Source of the DNA: Macrothele yani
Lineage: Eukaryota > Arthropoda > Arachnida > Araneae > Macrothelidae
Direction: 5' to 3'
Assembly (NCBI GenBank): GCA_039090855.1
Contig: CM077023.1
Coordinates: 86,465,127 to 86,529,126, forward strand
Length of the DNA stretch: 64,000 bases
Shown: positions 21,595-31,419 of the stretch, in pieces
How positions within the stretch are numbered: position 1 is the first letter of the stretch
Layout: the number at the start of each line of letters is the position of its first letter
Notes under the pieces: model-generated
Seen by the model: the letters and a program-made list of their open reading frames with translations, nothing else
Told to the model about the DNA's origin: nothing
The model's database searches: none
Position numbers and translations under genes: made by a program

Positions 21595-22531
21595 GAGACA
21601 GAAGCAAAAAAACAATTTTTTAACAGGTACTAAAACAACAAAGAAAACCCCATATACACACGTGTATGAGCTAAACGAAGATAAATTAAAAGCAACCTGA
21701 ATGTAGAAAGTGTTGCGAATGCCAAGTCTTGGCTTTATCAAGGACCAGCAAAACTCTGCATTTTCTCACTTCCACAAAGACCTAGTTGGAAATGGGTTTC
21801 TGCAAAGCCATAGATGCAAGTTTTAAACCCACCAAAATTTTTTAAAATATATCACAACTTCCTCAGAGTTGCATGATGATTCACTTAGTTAATATTTTTT
21901 GCGCCGCCCCGGTGGCGCAGTGGTCTAAGCGATGGCCTCTGATCATTCGTCCGAACGGGATCCGGGTTCGAATCCCGGTGAGGCATGGATGTTATGTTTG
22001 TCTTACGACACTGGCTCTCTCCCTTCCCTGGAACCAGTGATCCTGAATTAGGGACGGGCGACTGCTTATAGCCCATTGAGTTGCTCACGGTGGTCGTTAA
22101 ATCTTCAATAAAAAAAAAAAAATTTTTGCATGCATCTATAACTTTCCTGGCCCAACCCATGCTCGTCATCTGCCACTAAAAACAGAAAAACGATTACAAA
22201 AAAACACAAGTTGTGAGAGTGTGTGAATTAACCAAAAGAATTATGCAACTCTGAGGAAGTTGTGATATGTTTTAAAAATGTTTGGTGGGTTTAAAACTTG
22301 CATTTATGGCTTTGCATAAACCTATTTCCAACTAGGTCTTTGTGGAAGTGAGAAAATGCAGAGTTTTGCTGGTCCTTGATAAAGCCAAGACTTGGCATTC
22401 TCAACACTTTCTATATTCAGGTTGCTATTAATTTATCTTTGTTTAGCTCATACACGTGTGTATATGTGTTTTTCTTTGTTGTTTTAGTACCTGTTAAAAA
22501 ACTGTTTTTTGCTTCTGTCTCTTCTTTATAG
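21595..22531. mobile_element. Foldback element with ~290-bp inverted arms
   Basis: The left arm (21595 to about 21890, starting CTATAAAGAAGAGACAGAAG) is the near-complete reverse complement of the right arm (about 22222-22531, ending GTCTCTTCTTTATAG). The arms differ by scattered substitutions and small indels. The loop of about 330 bp holds a family A SINE plus about 100 bp of other sequence. No protein frame is present. I did not find a clear target-site duplication, so it could be a foldback or MITE-type DNA transposon or simply an inverted duplication. Confidence 0.82.
21903..22121 (+). mobile_element. tRNA-derived SINE (family A) in foldback loop
   Basis: A complete copy with A box GGTGGCGCAGTGG, B box GGTTCGAATCCCGG and the shared body. 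The target-site duplication is ATTTTTTGC at 21894-21902, repeated as ATTTTTGC at 22122-22129. It inserted inside the foldback element and is therefore younger than it. Confidence 0.93.
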
Positions 22532-22532
22532 T

Positions 22533-22567
<35 letters not shown>
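22532..22567. repeat. (TA)n microsatellite
   Basis: About fifteen TA dinucleotides between the foldback arm and the 5' end of the truncated LINE copy. Confidence 0.9.
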
Positions 22568-22569
<2 letters not shown>

Positions 22570-24665
22570 CACTAAACTCGAACGTAGCAAGCTCATAAGA
22601 CAAACAAAATGTATTGACATAACCAACCTTAAAAAACATCATAATACCTTCAAATTGGAACTGAAGAACAGATTCTCTGCTTTAGAAGGCCTAACATTGC
22701 AAGAAGTGGATATTTCTGAAGTTAACAGAAAAGTAACCAAAGCTCTTATGGAAACAGCAACAAAATTAGCTGGGTCTAAGAACAAATTGTATGTGAACAA
22801 ATTATCAGGAAAAACCAAAATGTTGATGCAAAAAAGAAGAGAGATGAGGACAACTAAAGAAGATGGGACTTCCAAAGTGGAATATATAGAGCTATGCAAG
22901 ACAGTGCGAAAAAGTATCACTGAAGACGTAAGGAAATTCAACTGTGAACTAGTAAGGAAAGCAATTGAAAACAACCAAAGCCTAAAGATAGCAAAGGGAC
23001 ATCTCAGTAAGGGAAAAAAACAGATTATGGCACTGAGAAAAGAAGTTGGTTCTGTAACAAGAAATAGAGGCGAAATTTTGAGAAGAGTGAAAGATTTCTA
23101 CTCCAAATTATATGAAAGGGATGATACATGTACTCCAGACATCATGAAAGGTACCAGTACCAGAGTTCTTCCAGTCCTTCCAGCAGAAGTTGCACATGCA
23201 ATCAAGAACATGAAGCGGGGAAAAGCTCCAGGAGAAGATGGAATTACTGTAGACATCATACAAGAAGCAAGTGGAGAAATCGAAACAGTACTCGCCCAAA
23301 TTTTCACTCGATGCCTTAATGAAGGGAAAATTCCTGAGGATTGGAACAACGCTACAATGATCTTGTTACATAAAAAAGGGGACATTGAGGATCTCAGGAA
23401 CTACAGACCTATCAGCCTCCTATCAGTGGTTTATAAAATCTTCACTAAAGTTCTTTCACACCGCTTGAAGGTGACACTGGACATGGCTCAACCGAGAGAA
23501 CAAGCTGGATTCAGGAGTGGCTACAGCACAATAGATCATATCCACGTACTGAGAGAACTAATTGAAAGAGCGAGGGAATATGAACTTCCATTGTGCATGG
23601 CTTTTATCGATTATGAAAAAGCCTTTGATTCGGTGAAACCATCAGCAGTTGCAATGGCTCTGAAATCCTGCGGTATTGAAGATGCATACATTAATATTAT
23701 TAATAACATCTATGAAAATGCAAGTGCAAAGATTCGGCTGTTTGAAAATACAACACACATAAAAATTGGAAAAGGAGTGAGACAAGGTGACACCATATCT
23801 CCGAAGCTCTTTTAATGCCACATTGGAAAATGTCTTTCAATTACTGAACTGGGAAAACAAAGGGATAAAGATTAATGGAGATTATCTAACCCACCTTCGT
23901 TTTGCTGATGACATAGTCATTTTTGCAACTACCCCATCAGAGCTACAGAGTATGATCCAGGAACTTGCTGACAAGAGTAAAGAAGTGGGATTAAAAATGA
24001 ACTTTCAGAAGACAAAAGTGATGTTCAATGCTTTTACAAGAAATGAAGATTTATCGATTGATGGAGAAAAGCTGGAGATAACAGACACATACGTTTATCT
24101 TGGACAGCAGATATCAAATGAGGGTCACATTGGTGAAGAAATTAATCGGCGTACAAAACTTGCCTGGGGAGCTTTTGGAAGAAACAGCATAATTTTCAAG
24201 AGCAATATGCCATTATGTCTTAAAAGAAAAGTTTTTGATCAATGCATCCTTCCAGTGCTTACGTATGGTGCAGAGACGTGGACCTTAGCTAAAAGAGACA
24301 TACAAAGGCTGCAGACAACTCAAAACAGCATGGAGAGGTGCATGCTTGGTGTAACCAGGAGAGATAAGAAGAGGAACACGTGGATCCGAAAAATGACAAG
24401 AGTGGAAGACATCATGATCAGAGTTAAATCCCTGAAATGGCAATGGGCTGGACATACTGCCAGAAGAAAAGACCATCGATGGACAGCCGAAATTTTAGAT
24501 TGGATTCCAAGGGACAGGAAAAGACCCAGAAGAAGACCACATGGAAGATGGGTGGATGAAATTCGAAAGTATGGGGGAGTGACATGGAGGAGACTGGCAC
24601 AAGACAGACCGTTGTGGAGGAAACTTGGGGAGACCTTCGTCCAGCACTGGATTGATAATGGTTGA
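22568..24665 (+). pseudogene. Truncated, frameshifted LINE reverse transcriptase
   Basis: The product would be the RTE-type polyprotein without its N-terminal endonuclease. The frame 22655-23815 carries the reverse transcriptase fingers and palm (RNYRPISLLSVVYKIFTKVL, FIDYEKAFDSV, GVRQGDTISPKLF). One extra T in the run at 23810-23813 shifts the frame. The rest continues in the next frame to 24665 (LRFADDIVIFA, GLKMNFQKTKVMF, then the Arg-rich C-terminal RPRRRPHGRWVDEI region). The active-site box is FADD. Apart from the frameshift and truncation the copy is little decayed, so it is young. Confidence 0.93.
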
Positions 24666-24685
24666 CAATGATGATGATGATGATA
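22568..24685 (+). mobile_element. 5'-truncated RTE-type LINE (copy A)
   Basis: The copy begins at the equivalent of position 26105 of the full-length copy, so the endonuclease domain is missing. It ends with the family tail, a GATGATGATGATGATATA repeat. It is very similar to the full-length copy over its length, with a 6-nt insertion at about 23154 and a frameshift at about 23811. It is the first of three head-to-tail copies. Confidence 0.95.
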
Positions 24686-24953
24686 TATGATCAGAGTTAA
24701 ATCCCTGAAATGGCAATGGGCTGGACATACTGCCAGAAGGACAGATCATCGATGGACAGCCGAAATTTTAGATTGGATTCCAAGGGACAGGAAAAGACCC
24801 AGAAGAAGACCACATGGGAGATGGGTGGATGAAATTCGAAAGTATGCAGGGGTGACATGGAGGAGACTGGCACAAGACAGACCGTTGTGGAGGAAACTTG
24901 GGGAGACCTTCGTCCAGCAATGGATTGATAATGGTTGACGATGATGATGATGA

Positions 24954-24956
<3 letters not shown>
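24686..24956 (+). mobile_element. Short 3' LINE fragment (copy B)
   Basis: A 271-bp fragment starting ATGATCAGAGTTAAATCCCT repeats the last coding segment and tail of the LINE. It directly follows the tail of copy A in the same direction. It ends in GATGATGATGATGATATA and runs into a long TA microsatellite. Confidence 0.93.
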
Positions 24957-25021
<65 letters not shown>

Positions 25022-25031
25022 TATATATATA
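24957..25031. repeat. (TA)n microsatellite
   Basis: A run of about thirty TA dinucleotides followed by TTCTATATATATATGG. It joins the tail of LINE copy B to the 5' end of the full-length copy C. Confidence 0.9.
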
Positions 25032-28000
25032 TGGGATGTAAGGTCAGGTGATGCGTAACATCACAGCCTCTCCTTGACAAATGTCAACCCCGCCTTCTCG
25101 TGGTGCATCCTGTTCCCACTAAAGGGGCTCTGACGACCGCAAATAGCGGTATAACTATACCATCGGGATCAGAGGAAATGCTATCCCACACTCACCAACC
25201 CGCTTGGCCAGCGTGGTGAGTTATGGCCAAACACCTCTAAAATGACTCTACAACTTAAATCTTGGCCCTCAGTCTCCGGCAGCTGGAATGTACCTGGCCA
25301 AGGCAGCGGCCAGTGCGACATGAAGGCAGAGGGTGCTAAGAATCCCCGGAGGACCGGACTAGGCTGCCATTTGATGCTGACCTTGGCTACCTACAACGGA
25401 CGCTCCCTATCTTCTGATTCAAGGCTTCTTGAATTGGAAGAGGAACTACAAAGGATCAAGTGGGACATCGTCGGGCTAAGTGAGGTAACGAGAAAAGGAG
25501 AAGATCTCATTGAACTGAAAAGTGGACATCTCTTCTATTATCGTGGGACAGATACTGGCAGAACTAGTGGTGTTGGATTTATAATAAACAAGAAACTGAA
25601 GCATAAAGTGGTAGAAGTTGAAAGTTCCTCTGACAGAGCTGCACGACTCGTTATCCAACTATCGAGAAGATACCAGGCTCAGATTATTCAAACTTATGCA
25701 CCCACCACAAGTCATCCTGAAGAAGAAATTGAAGAATTTTATGAGGAAATTCATCATCTAAATAATAAAGGTAAGCAGCACTTGAAGATAATTATGGGAG
25801 ATTTCAATGCAAAAATAGGGCACCGGCAACAGAATGAAACTTCAGTAGGTAAATTCGGTCACGGCAACAGAAACCAGCGTGGAAATACTCTCGTTGAGTT
25901 TGCAGAGGCAGAAGGATTTTTCATCTTGAATTCCTTTTTCAAGAAAAAGCCACACAGGAAATGGACATGGAGACATCCAATTGGGACGACAAGTGAAATT
26001 GATTTTATTATGTGTAACAAAAAATTCGTCATCGAAGACTGCAGTGTGCTGAACAAGTTCAACACAGGTAGTGACCATAGATTGGTGAGATGTAAGATGC
26101 ACCTCAACACTAAACTGGAACGTGGCAAGCTCATAAGACAAACAAAATGTATTGACATAACCAACCTTAAAAAACACCATAATACTTTCAAGTTGGAACT
26201 GAAGAACAGATTCTCTGCTTTAGAAGGCCTAACATCGGAAGAAGTGGATATTTCGGAAGTTAACAGAAAAGTAACCAAAGCTCTTATGGAAACAGCAACA
26301 AAATTAGCTGGGTCTAAGAACAAGTTGCATGTAAACAAATTATCAGGAAAAACCAAAATGTTGATGCAAAAAAGAAGAGAGATGAGGACAACTAAAGAAG
26401 ATGTGACTTCCAAAGTGGAATATATAGAGCTATGCAAGACAGCACGAAAAAGTATCACTGAAGACGTAAGGAAATTCAACTGTGAGCTAGTGAGGAAAGC
26501 AATTGAAAACAACCAAAGCCTAAAGATAGCAAAGGGACATCTCAGTAAGGGAAGAAAACAGATTATGGCACTGAGAAAAGAAGATGGTTCTGTAACAAGA
26601 AATAGAGGCGAAATTTTGACAAGAGTGAAAGATTTCTACTCCAAATTATATGAAAGGGATGATACATGTACTCCAGACATCATGAAAGGTACCAGAGTTC
26701 TTCCAGTCCTCCCAGCAGAAATTGCTCATGCAATCAAGAACATGAAGCGGGGGAAAGCTCCAGGAGAAGATGGAATTACTATAGACATCATACAAGAAGC
26801 AAGTGGAGAAATTGAAACAGTACTCGCCCAAATTTTCACTCGATGCCTTAATGAAGGGAAGATTCCTGAGGATTGGAACAATGCTACAATGATCCTGCTA
26901 CATAAAAAAGGTGACATTGAGGATCTCAGGAACTACAGACCTATCAGCCTCCTATCAGTGGTTTATAAAATCTTCACTAAAGTTCTTTCACACCGCTTGA
27001 AGGTAACACTGGACATGGCTCAACCGAGAGAACAAGCTGGATTCAGGAGTGGCTACAGCACAATAGATCATATCCACGTACTGAGAGAACTAATTGAAAG
27101 AGCGAGGGAATATGAACTTCCATTGTGCATGGCTTTTATCGATTATGAAAAAGCCTTTGATTCGGTGAAACCATCAGCAGTTGCAATGGCTCTGAAATCC
27201 TGCGGTATTGAAGATGCATACATTAATATTATTAATAACATCTATGAAAATGCAAGTGCAAAGATTCGGCTGTTTGAAAATACAACACACATAAAAATTG
27301 GAAAGGGAGTTAGACAAGGTGACACCATATCTCCGAAGCTCTTTAATGCCACATTGGAAAATGTCTTTCAATCACTGGACTGGGAAAACAAAGGGATAAA
27401 GATTAATGGAGATTATCTAACCCACCTTCGTTTTGCTGATGACGTAGTCATTTTTGCAACTACCCCATCAGAGCTGCAGAGTATGATCCAGGAACTTGCT
27501 GACAAGAGTAAAGAAGTGGGATTAAAAATGAACTTTCAGAAGACAAAAGTGATGTTCAATGCTTTTACAAGAAATGAAGATTTATCGATTGATGGAGAAA
27601 AACTGGAGATAACAGATACGTATGTTTATCTTGGACAGCAGATATCAAGTGAGGGTCACATTGATGAAGAAATTAATCGGCGTACAAAACTTGCCTGGAG
27701 AGCTTTTGGAAGAAACAGCATAATTTTCAAGAGCAATATGCCATTATGTCTTAAAAGAAAAGTGTTTGATCAATGCATCCTTCCAGTGCTTACGTATGGT
27801 GCAGAGACGTGGACCTTAACTAAAAGAGACATACAAAGGCTGCAGACAACTCAAAGAAGCATGGAGAGGTGCATGCTTGGTATAACCAGGAGAGATAAGA
27901 AGAGGAACTCGTGGATCCGAAAAATGACGAGAGTGGAAGACATCATGATCAGAGTTAAATCCCTGAAATGGCAATGGGCTGGACATACTGCCAGAAGGAC

Positions 28001-28214
28001 AGACCATAGATGGACAGCCGAAATTTTAGATTGGATTCCAAGGGACAGGAAAAGACCCAGAAGAAGACCACATGGGAGATGGGTGGATGAAATTCGTAAA
28101 TATGCGGGAGTGACATGGAGGAGACTGGCACAAGACAGACCGTTGTGGAGGAAACTTGGGGAGACCTTCGTCCAGCAGTGGATTGATAATGGCTGACAAT
28201 GATGATGATGATGA
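25032..28214 (+). mobile_element. Full-length RTE-type non-LTR retrotransposon (copy C)
   Basis: The element has a 5' UTR of about 210 bp (GGGATGTAAGGTCAGGTG to the ATG at 25242) and one long ORF. The very short 3' UTR ends in a (GATGAT) repeat at about 28198-28214, the usual RTE architecture (single ORF, apurinic-type endonuclease plus reverse transcriptase, short-repeat tail). Decayed 3' ends of the same family occur at 5061-5402, 18183-20152, 39040-42295 and 42329-43009. Confidence 0.93.
25242..28196 (+). CDS. Intact RTE-type endonuclease/reverse transcriptase
   Basis: The 984-residue ORF is uninterrupted. The protein would nick target DNA and copy its own RNA at the nick. The N-terminal apurinic/apyrimidinic-type endonuclease spans about residues 45-285: LATYNGRSL at about 48, WDIVGLSEV at about 74, GDFNAKIG at about 185 and GSDHRLV at about 275. 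The reverse transcriptase spans about residues 490-770: NYRPISLLSVVYKI near 567, FIDYEKAFDSV near 632, GVRQGDTISPKLF near 688 and FADD at about 731-734. The usual YADD here has Phe. The C-terminus is Arg/Trp-rich (RPRRRPHGRWVDEI, WRRLAQDRPLWRKL), as in many RTE proteins. The first ATG of the frame follows the 5' UTR and is taken as the start. Because all motifs and the frame are intact, this copy may be competent or only recently silenced. Confidence 0.93.
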   Translation: MTLQLKSWPSVSGSWNVPGQGSGQCDMKAEGAKNPRRTGLGCHLMLTLATYNGRSLSSDSRLLELEEELQRIKWDIVGLSEVTRKGEDLIELKSGHLFYYRGTDTGRTSGVGFIINKKLKHKVVEVESSSDRAARLVIQLSRRYQAQIIQTYAPTTSHPEEEIEEFYEEIHHLNNKGKQHLKIIMGDFNAKIGHRQQNETSVGKFGHGNRNQRGNTLVEFAEAEGFFILNSFFKKKPHRKWTWRHPIGTTSEIDFIMCNKKFVIEDCSVLNKFNTGSDHRLVRCKMHLNTKLERGKLIRQTKCIDITNLKKHHNTFKLELKNRFSALEGLTSEEVDISEVNRKVTKALMETATKLAGSKNKLHVNKLSGKTKMLMQKRREMRTTKEDVTSKVEYIELCKTARKSITEDVRKFNCELVRKAIENNQSLKIAKGHLSKGRKQIMALRKEDGSVTRNRGEILTRVKDFYSKLYERDDTCTPDIMKGTRVLPVLPAEIAHAIKNMKRGKAPGEDGITIDIIQEASGEIETVLAQIFTRCLNEGKIPEDWNNATMILLHKKGDIEDLRNYRPISLLSVVYKIFTKVLSHRLKVTLDMAQPREQAGFRSGYSTIDHIHVLRELIERAREYELPLCMAFIDYEKAFDSVKPSAVAMALKSCGIEDAYINIINNIYENASAKIRLFENTTHIKIGKGVRQGDTISPKLFNATLENVFQSLDWENKGIKINGDYLTHLRFADDVVIFATTPSELQSMIQELADKSKEVGLKMNFQKTKVMFNAFTRNEDLSIDGEKLEITDTYVYLGQQISSEGHIDEEINRRTKLAWRAFGRNSIIFKSNMPLCLKRKVFDQCILPVLTYGAETWTLTKRDIQRLQTTQRSMERCMLGITRRDKKRNSWIRKMTRVEDIMIRVKSLKWQWAGHTARRTDHRWTAEILDWIPRDRKRPRRRPHGRWVDEIRKYAGVTWRRLAQDRPLWRKLGETFVQQWIDNG

Positions 28215-28236
28215 TATATATATATATATATATATT
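28215..28236. repeat. (TA)n microsatellite at LINE tail
   Basis: About ten TA units after the GATGAT tail of LINE copy C. Confidence 0.85.
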
Positions 28237-29705
28237 TGAGTCCAAAACTAAGGTGACAAGCACAGAATCATGAATAATGCAAAATCCACACTACAGAGTT
28301 TAGTGACAGTTATTACAGACATACATACAGTATATATCTAACGCAGCAATACCCAATAGAAAAGGAATGCCATCACCACATGAGGAGGAAGTATGCGCAC
28401 GACATCATGGCAGTCCAAAAGTGATGTAGCAAGTGGCGCGAATTTCGAGGTGGTAATAGGGAGTGTGATTGTCCCGAACAGCTGTACATCTCGCACAACG
28501 AGCCCTCATGCGGTTTACAAGGCTGTGAATGAGACATTGAGGAAATAAGTGCCATTCCTCCACCTAGGCAGGTCGAAGTCTCGGAAAGGTTTTGGAAGGG
28601 GGTTGTCGGCTTGCAATTGCTTTTCCCAAGGCATTCCAGACATGAACTATCGAGTTCAGGTATGGAGATCTCGACGGGTCACTCCATGGTGTGAATATCC
28701 TTACTTGCCAGATATTTGTCGACTACCTGAACCCTATGGAAACGGGCGTTATGTTATCGGCCATTTAAAGGTACTAGAAGTCAACAGCTCCCCTTAAACG
28801 CCTACATAGAGCACATAATGTCAGCGCTGTACCACGCAGCAGTTAGGGTGCTTCCTGGAAACACGTGCAACGGTGTGCGTCAATCCAAACTGATACTAGC
28901 TCAAACCAGCAGTTCACCACCACCGTAGCAGTAAATTTCCACAAAATTGAAAGGAAGATTTCGGCTTCTTGCATATCTCCAGACGTACACACGTCGGCAA
29001 TCCGTGTTTAATCTGTACCGCGACTCGTCACTGAAGAGAGCACATGCCCATTGATCAGGTGTACAGGGGTGATGTTGTCAGCATCAATTCAGACAGACCC
29101 TTCTGTTCGATGCGGCGAGTGGAATACAGACCATTGGACTTTTTGCACACAGACTTCTTTCGTGGAGTCTTGTATAAACTGATTTCCTCGATATCACGAT
29201 TTCCGTAAGAGAAGAGAACTCCTGCTAGAGTTTCCTGGCTGTTGACTCCCTATAGCGATGAGCTGTTAGAGAAAAATACCTGTCGTCTTCACTTGTTAAG
29301 GCTCGTGGGTGTCCTCGTCCCAGTGTTCGTGGTTATTGTTCCGGTTTCCTGGAACTGCCTCCAGAGATTGGAGACCACTTGTCTCGACACATTCAGCCAT
29401 CTTGCCACCTCAGCTTGTGATTTCTCTGGTTCCAGTCTACCGATCACTGTTTACAGCAAAGAGTCTTTTAAGCGATGCTGCGGAGATAGTCTTCCACTAA
29501 CGATCTAACTCAAGCTTCAATTACCGTACTTCTCTCAGAACAATGTTTATTAAAGTCGAGTGTCTGCCAGCTCGATGACGTACAGTCTTCATTTGCAAGT
29601 TACAATAGGATCTATCACAATGTTGCTTAGGTACGTCGAATTAGTGTTTGCAAAAGTCTCTGAAAAATCTTTACAATCGGTCCTCTCGTTTTGGGCATAT
29701 TCTCG
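28237..29705 (-). mobile_element. Tc1-like transposon, decayed (element 7)
   Basis: A transposase remnant on the minus strand lies between weak inverted repeats: TTGAGTCCAAAAC near 28236 and, inward from the right, GAATATGCCCAAAAC near 29705. The borders are approximate because the repeats have drifted and the left one abuts a TA microsatellite. Confidence 0.65.
28405..29500 (-). pseudogene. Broken Tc1-like transposase of element 7
   Basis: Minus-strand pieces in order are an N-terminal helix-turn-helix (SQAEVARWLNVSRQVVSNLW near 29370), the first catalytic block LFSDESRYR near 29020 with its Asp kept, and a C-terminal part reading LGKAIASRQPPSKTFPRLRP near 28600 and VNRMRARCARCTAVR near 28490. 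A stop lies at 28405-28407. The catalytic Glu block is not readable (the region near 28690-28740 is scrambled by indels) and several stops interrupt the frame. The C-terminus after RGNHTPY-like sequence is extended, as in some Tc1 subfamilies. No functional product is possible. Confidence 0.75.
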
Positions 29706-29747
29706 AATTTGTATTTATCACGTTAATTTGGGATACCAGTTTATATA

Positions 29748-30928
29748 CATTGAGTGGACCAATTTTTATGACCACCTGTTTAGCACGTTGTCGGGCCAGC
29801 TTTTTCCCATAATACTGCTTGAATTCGTCTCGGCATGGACTCTATTAAATGTCGGTAAGTTGCTTGAGGTACATTAGCTCTAATGCAATGAATTGCACCT
29901 TGCAGCTCGTGAAGATTTGATGGAATCGGATCCAGCTGTCGGATGCCTCTTTTGACTTCATCCCACAAATATTCCATGGGATTGAGGAGGTTAATACAGT
30001 AGGAAAAAATCTCCGTAATGCTCCTCAAACTATTCGCGTATAATATCAACACTATGATATTTAGCATTGTCCTACTGGAAATATCCATCTCTATTGGGAT
30101 ACACTCTCAACATAACTGGGTGGAATTAGTCGGCAACGATATTTAAATATCTTTGGGTGGTCAGACGTTGCTTCACCCGAATCAAAGGGCCCAAACACTC
30201 CTACAAAAACATTCCCCAGACTATAAACTTTGCCCCCGCCAGTTTGAAGAGTAGTTACGATGCAAGATGGATCCATGCTTTCGTACTGCTGTATCCATTT
30301 CATCTGCGTAGTGCAGTTGAAAACATGATTCGTTGGACCACATTACCCATTCCAACTCATTTACTGTCCAGTTCTTGTGTTCCTGAGCGAAATGGAGGCT
30401 CTTCTTCTTGTTCGCTGCAGGTAGCTATGGCTTATAAACATGCCGTCTGTTTCGGTAGCCCATACGATGTAATGTGCGGCCAACTGTGCATTGAGCTGCC
30501 ATCGGACTTTGTCCCTGATTCAAATTCTCTGTAGGCTGACGAAGTGTTGCCCGCCTGTTGGACTGAGTAAGCCTGGCTACTCTTCTATCTGCCCGAGCAT
30601 CCAGTAGTCTTTGACGACCACACGCCTTACGCTCAGGTTTTTTGACTAGTGGTCCAATTCTGTAAACTTTAACAACTGCTGCCTTCGAACATTGCACAAG
30701 AGCAACAGTTTCGCTAATACTTCGGGCACCCATGATCATTCTACGTTCAAAGACCATCACATCGCGTCTTTTACCAATTATTTCTAGCGCAATGAACTTC
30801 ATTAGTCTCAGCATGCTTTCAGCGTTTCCATTTTATACCGATTCAGCCATTTTGCGTCAGCGGCATCTGCGGATATCTACTTTGCATAAAGCGGTCTGGT
30901 GGCCATAATAATTTGCCCACTAAGTGTG
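29748..30928 (-). mobile_element. Tc1-like transposon, decayed (element 8)
   Basis: Inverted repeats CATTGAGTGGACCAATTTTT on the left and, inward from the right, CACACTTAGTGGGCAAATTA are both followed by ATGACCACC or ATGGCCACC. TA lies at 29746-29747 and 30929-30930. The ATGACCACC phrase links it with elements 5 and 9. Confidence 0.88.
29780..30778 (-). pseudogene. Broken Tc1-like transposase of element 8
   Basis: On the minus strand the N-terminus reads IGKRRDVMVFERRMIMGA near 30778 (the expected start Met is lost), then SISETVALVQCSKAAVVKVY, GRQRLLDARADRRVARL and RRATLRQPTENLNQG. The first catalytic block reads MWSNESCFQLHYA near 30330, with the Asp changed to Asn. A block PLDSGE-like follows near 30190, and the end shows LNPMEYLWDEVKRGIRQLDP near 29960 with Met-Glu in the catalytic Glu position. 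The C-terminus SMPRRIQAVLWEKAGPT ends at 29780. Multiple frameshifts and the lost Asp make it inactive. Confidence 0.86.
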
Positions 30929-30930
30929 TA

Positions 30931-31417
30931 AAACGCTTCTTCAGTTCCGTAGACTCTACAGGATGCTTAAGAATGAGGCAGAAAACCAGACTGAGACTTC
31001 TCATCTTTGAAAACTAATTAGTTACACTGCAGTTGTTTTCAAGTCTCTAGTACTTCTCTTAACAGTTAGCACTGCTAAGTAGGATTCTAGTAGTTATTCT
31101 AAGTAGTTGGTATTACTAAGAAAATGCGAACTGATCTTTCGCGAGCAAAAGATGTTTCATTTTTATGTTCAAAATTTCTGACAATGTTTGTATTTGTTAT
31201 GTTCTGTAGTCCATATGGACTTTCACTTCATCTCATTCGCGAGTATCTTTGTGTGTCTTTGTAATGAAATAAAGCATAGAAAATACAAAATGGGCCACTG
31301 AAAAGAAGTCCACCTTTGATAGGGTCTAAAGTGCATCAAACTCTTTTTGTATAAGAGCATTGATACAGTCCTTCGCCTTAGTACCCGACTTGTTGTGATG
31401 TACAGGTACCTTCAAGA
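30931..31417. other. Spacer between transposons 8 and 9
   Basis: AT-rich DNA with no gene. Short direct repeats (GTAGTTATTCTAAGTAGTTG and relatives) occur near 31078-31110. Confidence 0.5.
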
Positions 31418-31419
31418 TA

